A stretch of 25,018 nucleotides of DNA from Coriobacteriia bacterium. GTDB lineage: Bacteria > Actinomycetota > Coriobacteriia > Coriobacteriales > Atopobiaceae. The notes below the pieces were generated by a model. That model worked only from the letters and a program-made list of their open reading frames with translations. It was not told where the DNA came from and searched no databases. Below, piece by piece: positions 24,411 through 25,018 of this stretch. The first letter of the stretch is position 1. Each line of letters opens with the position of its first letter. The stretch is taken from contig QAKZ01000080.1 in the NCBI GenBank assembly GCA_003150175.1, positions 64,158 to 89,175 of the forward strand, written 5' to 3'. The position numbers and the translations under genes are program-made.

Positions 24411-25018
24411 ACCTACCGCATCCACGAGGAGGGCCAGGACGGCGACGGCTGGGCCCTCGACAAGGACACCAAGGTCACCGTGACGGTCGCCGAGAACGCC
24501 GACCGCTCCCTTGCCGCCGCGGTCTCCTATGACCGCAAGGCCGACGGCGCCGACGCGGCCGAGTTCACCAACGCCTATGCCGCCGACGGATCCGCGACCG
24601 TGATGGTCAAGAAGACCGTCAACGGCGAGGCCCCCGAGCAGAACAAGCAGTTCACCTTCCAGCTCAAGGACGAGGCCGGCAACGTCCTCTCCGAGGCGAT
24701 CACGACGGGCAACGCCGCTGCCCAGTTCGCCCCGATCAAGTACACGCTCGCCGACGCAGGCAAGACCTTCAGCTACACCGTCCACGAGTCGACCCCTGCG
24801 GCCGCGGGCTACACGAACGCCGCGGACAAGGCCGTGACCGTCGAGGTCTCTGCGGACAACGGCACCGGCAAGCTTAAGACTACGGTCGCCTACGATGGCC
24901 AGGGCGAGGAGGACCAGGCGTCCGCGACGATGAACAACACCTACGTCGCGGCATCCGGCGAGTTCCAGCTCGGCCTGGTGAAGACCGTCAACGGCGGCGC
25001 GCCCCTTCCCGGCGAGCG
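24411..25018 (+). repeat. Exact 608-bp duplicate of 10591-11198 (giant adhesin), artefactual
   Basis: Every line I compared is identical to 10591-11198, at a constant offset of 13820. The copy covers the end of FctA repeat 4, all of repeat 5 and the start of repeat 6. It begins immediately after the mosaic end and runs to the window edge. Its reading frame is that of the adhesin and also continues the NUDIX frame. It should not be annotated as a gene. Confidence 0.95.

Noticed and set aside
24392..25018. Genuine transposon insertion or mobile adhesin cassette
   Set aside because: The 19 bases fit the engineered mosaic end better than a natural IS50 end. There is no transposase or target duplication, and the following DNA is an exact copy from the same contig.

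Overview
The window looks like one contig from a high-GC gut actinobacterium of class Coriobacteriia, most likely Collinsella or a close relative. The basis is GC-rich codon use, the operon order rpsF-ssb-rpsR-DUF2232-rplI followed by dnaB and purA, an S18 with zinc-ligand residues, and huge sortase-anchored adhesins built from FctA/Spy0128-like domains. The genus is an inference; no search was run.

Layout. (1) 1-2657: 3' part of a cell-wall-anchored adhesin, cut by the window start, where the first 48 bases form a perfect palindrome. (2) 2888-3310: small unknown protein. (3) 3449-5287: typA/bipA, with a strong terminator. (4) 5343-5760: AT-richer intergenic stretch with a 16-bp inverted repeat. 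(5) 5761-12855: a 2364-residue adhesin with signal peptide, N-terminal adhesive and isopeptide-type domains, one Cna-B-like domain, nine FctA-like repeats, a Pro/Lys stalk and a TPKTG sorting signal. (6) 13075-13767 (minus): TRIC/UPF0126 membrane protein. (7) 13883-14099: tRNA-Ser(GGA) and tRNA-Ser(CGA). (8) 14292-15461: DUF4013 membrane protein with a zinc ribbon. (9) 15803-18617: rpsF, ssb, rpsR, a DUF2232/YybS-like membrane protein and rplI, with a hairpin before four of the five start codons. (10) 19058-24088: dnaB, purA, a DegV protein and purD. (11) 24099-24391: start of a probable NUDIX hydrolase.

The housekeeping block joins translation (S6, S18, L9, TypA, tRNA-Ser), replication (SSB, DnaB) and purine synthesis (PurA, PurD). 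The two adhesins are surface proteins whose sortase is not in the window.

The most important observation is technical. At 24392-24410 lies a sequence 18/19 identical to the Tn5/Nextera mosaic end. Everything after it (24411-25018) is an exact copy of 10591-11198, inside the giant adhesin. The join is in frame and so creates a false NUDIX-adhesin fusion. The last ~630 bases should be treated as a library or assembly chimera, and the 5' palindrome may be a second end artefact. I see no convincing novel biological system. The best biological leads are a cluster of TGTTGAAAAC elements upstream of dnaB, the recurring hairpin-SD-ATG arrangement in the ribosomal operon, and the mosaic architecture of the adhesins.
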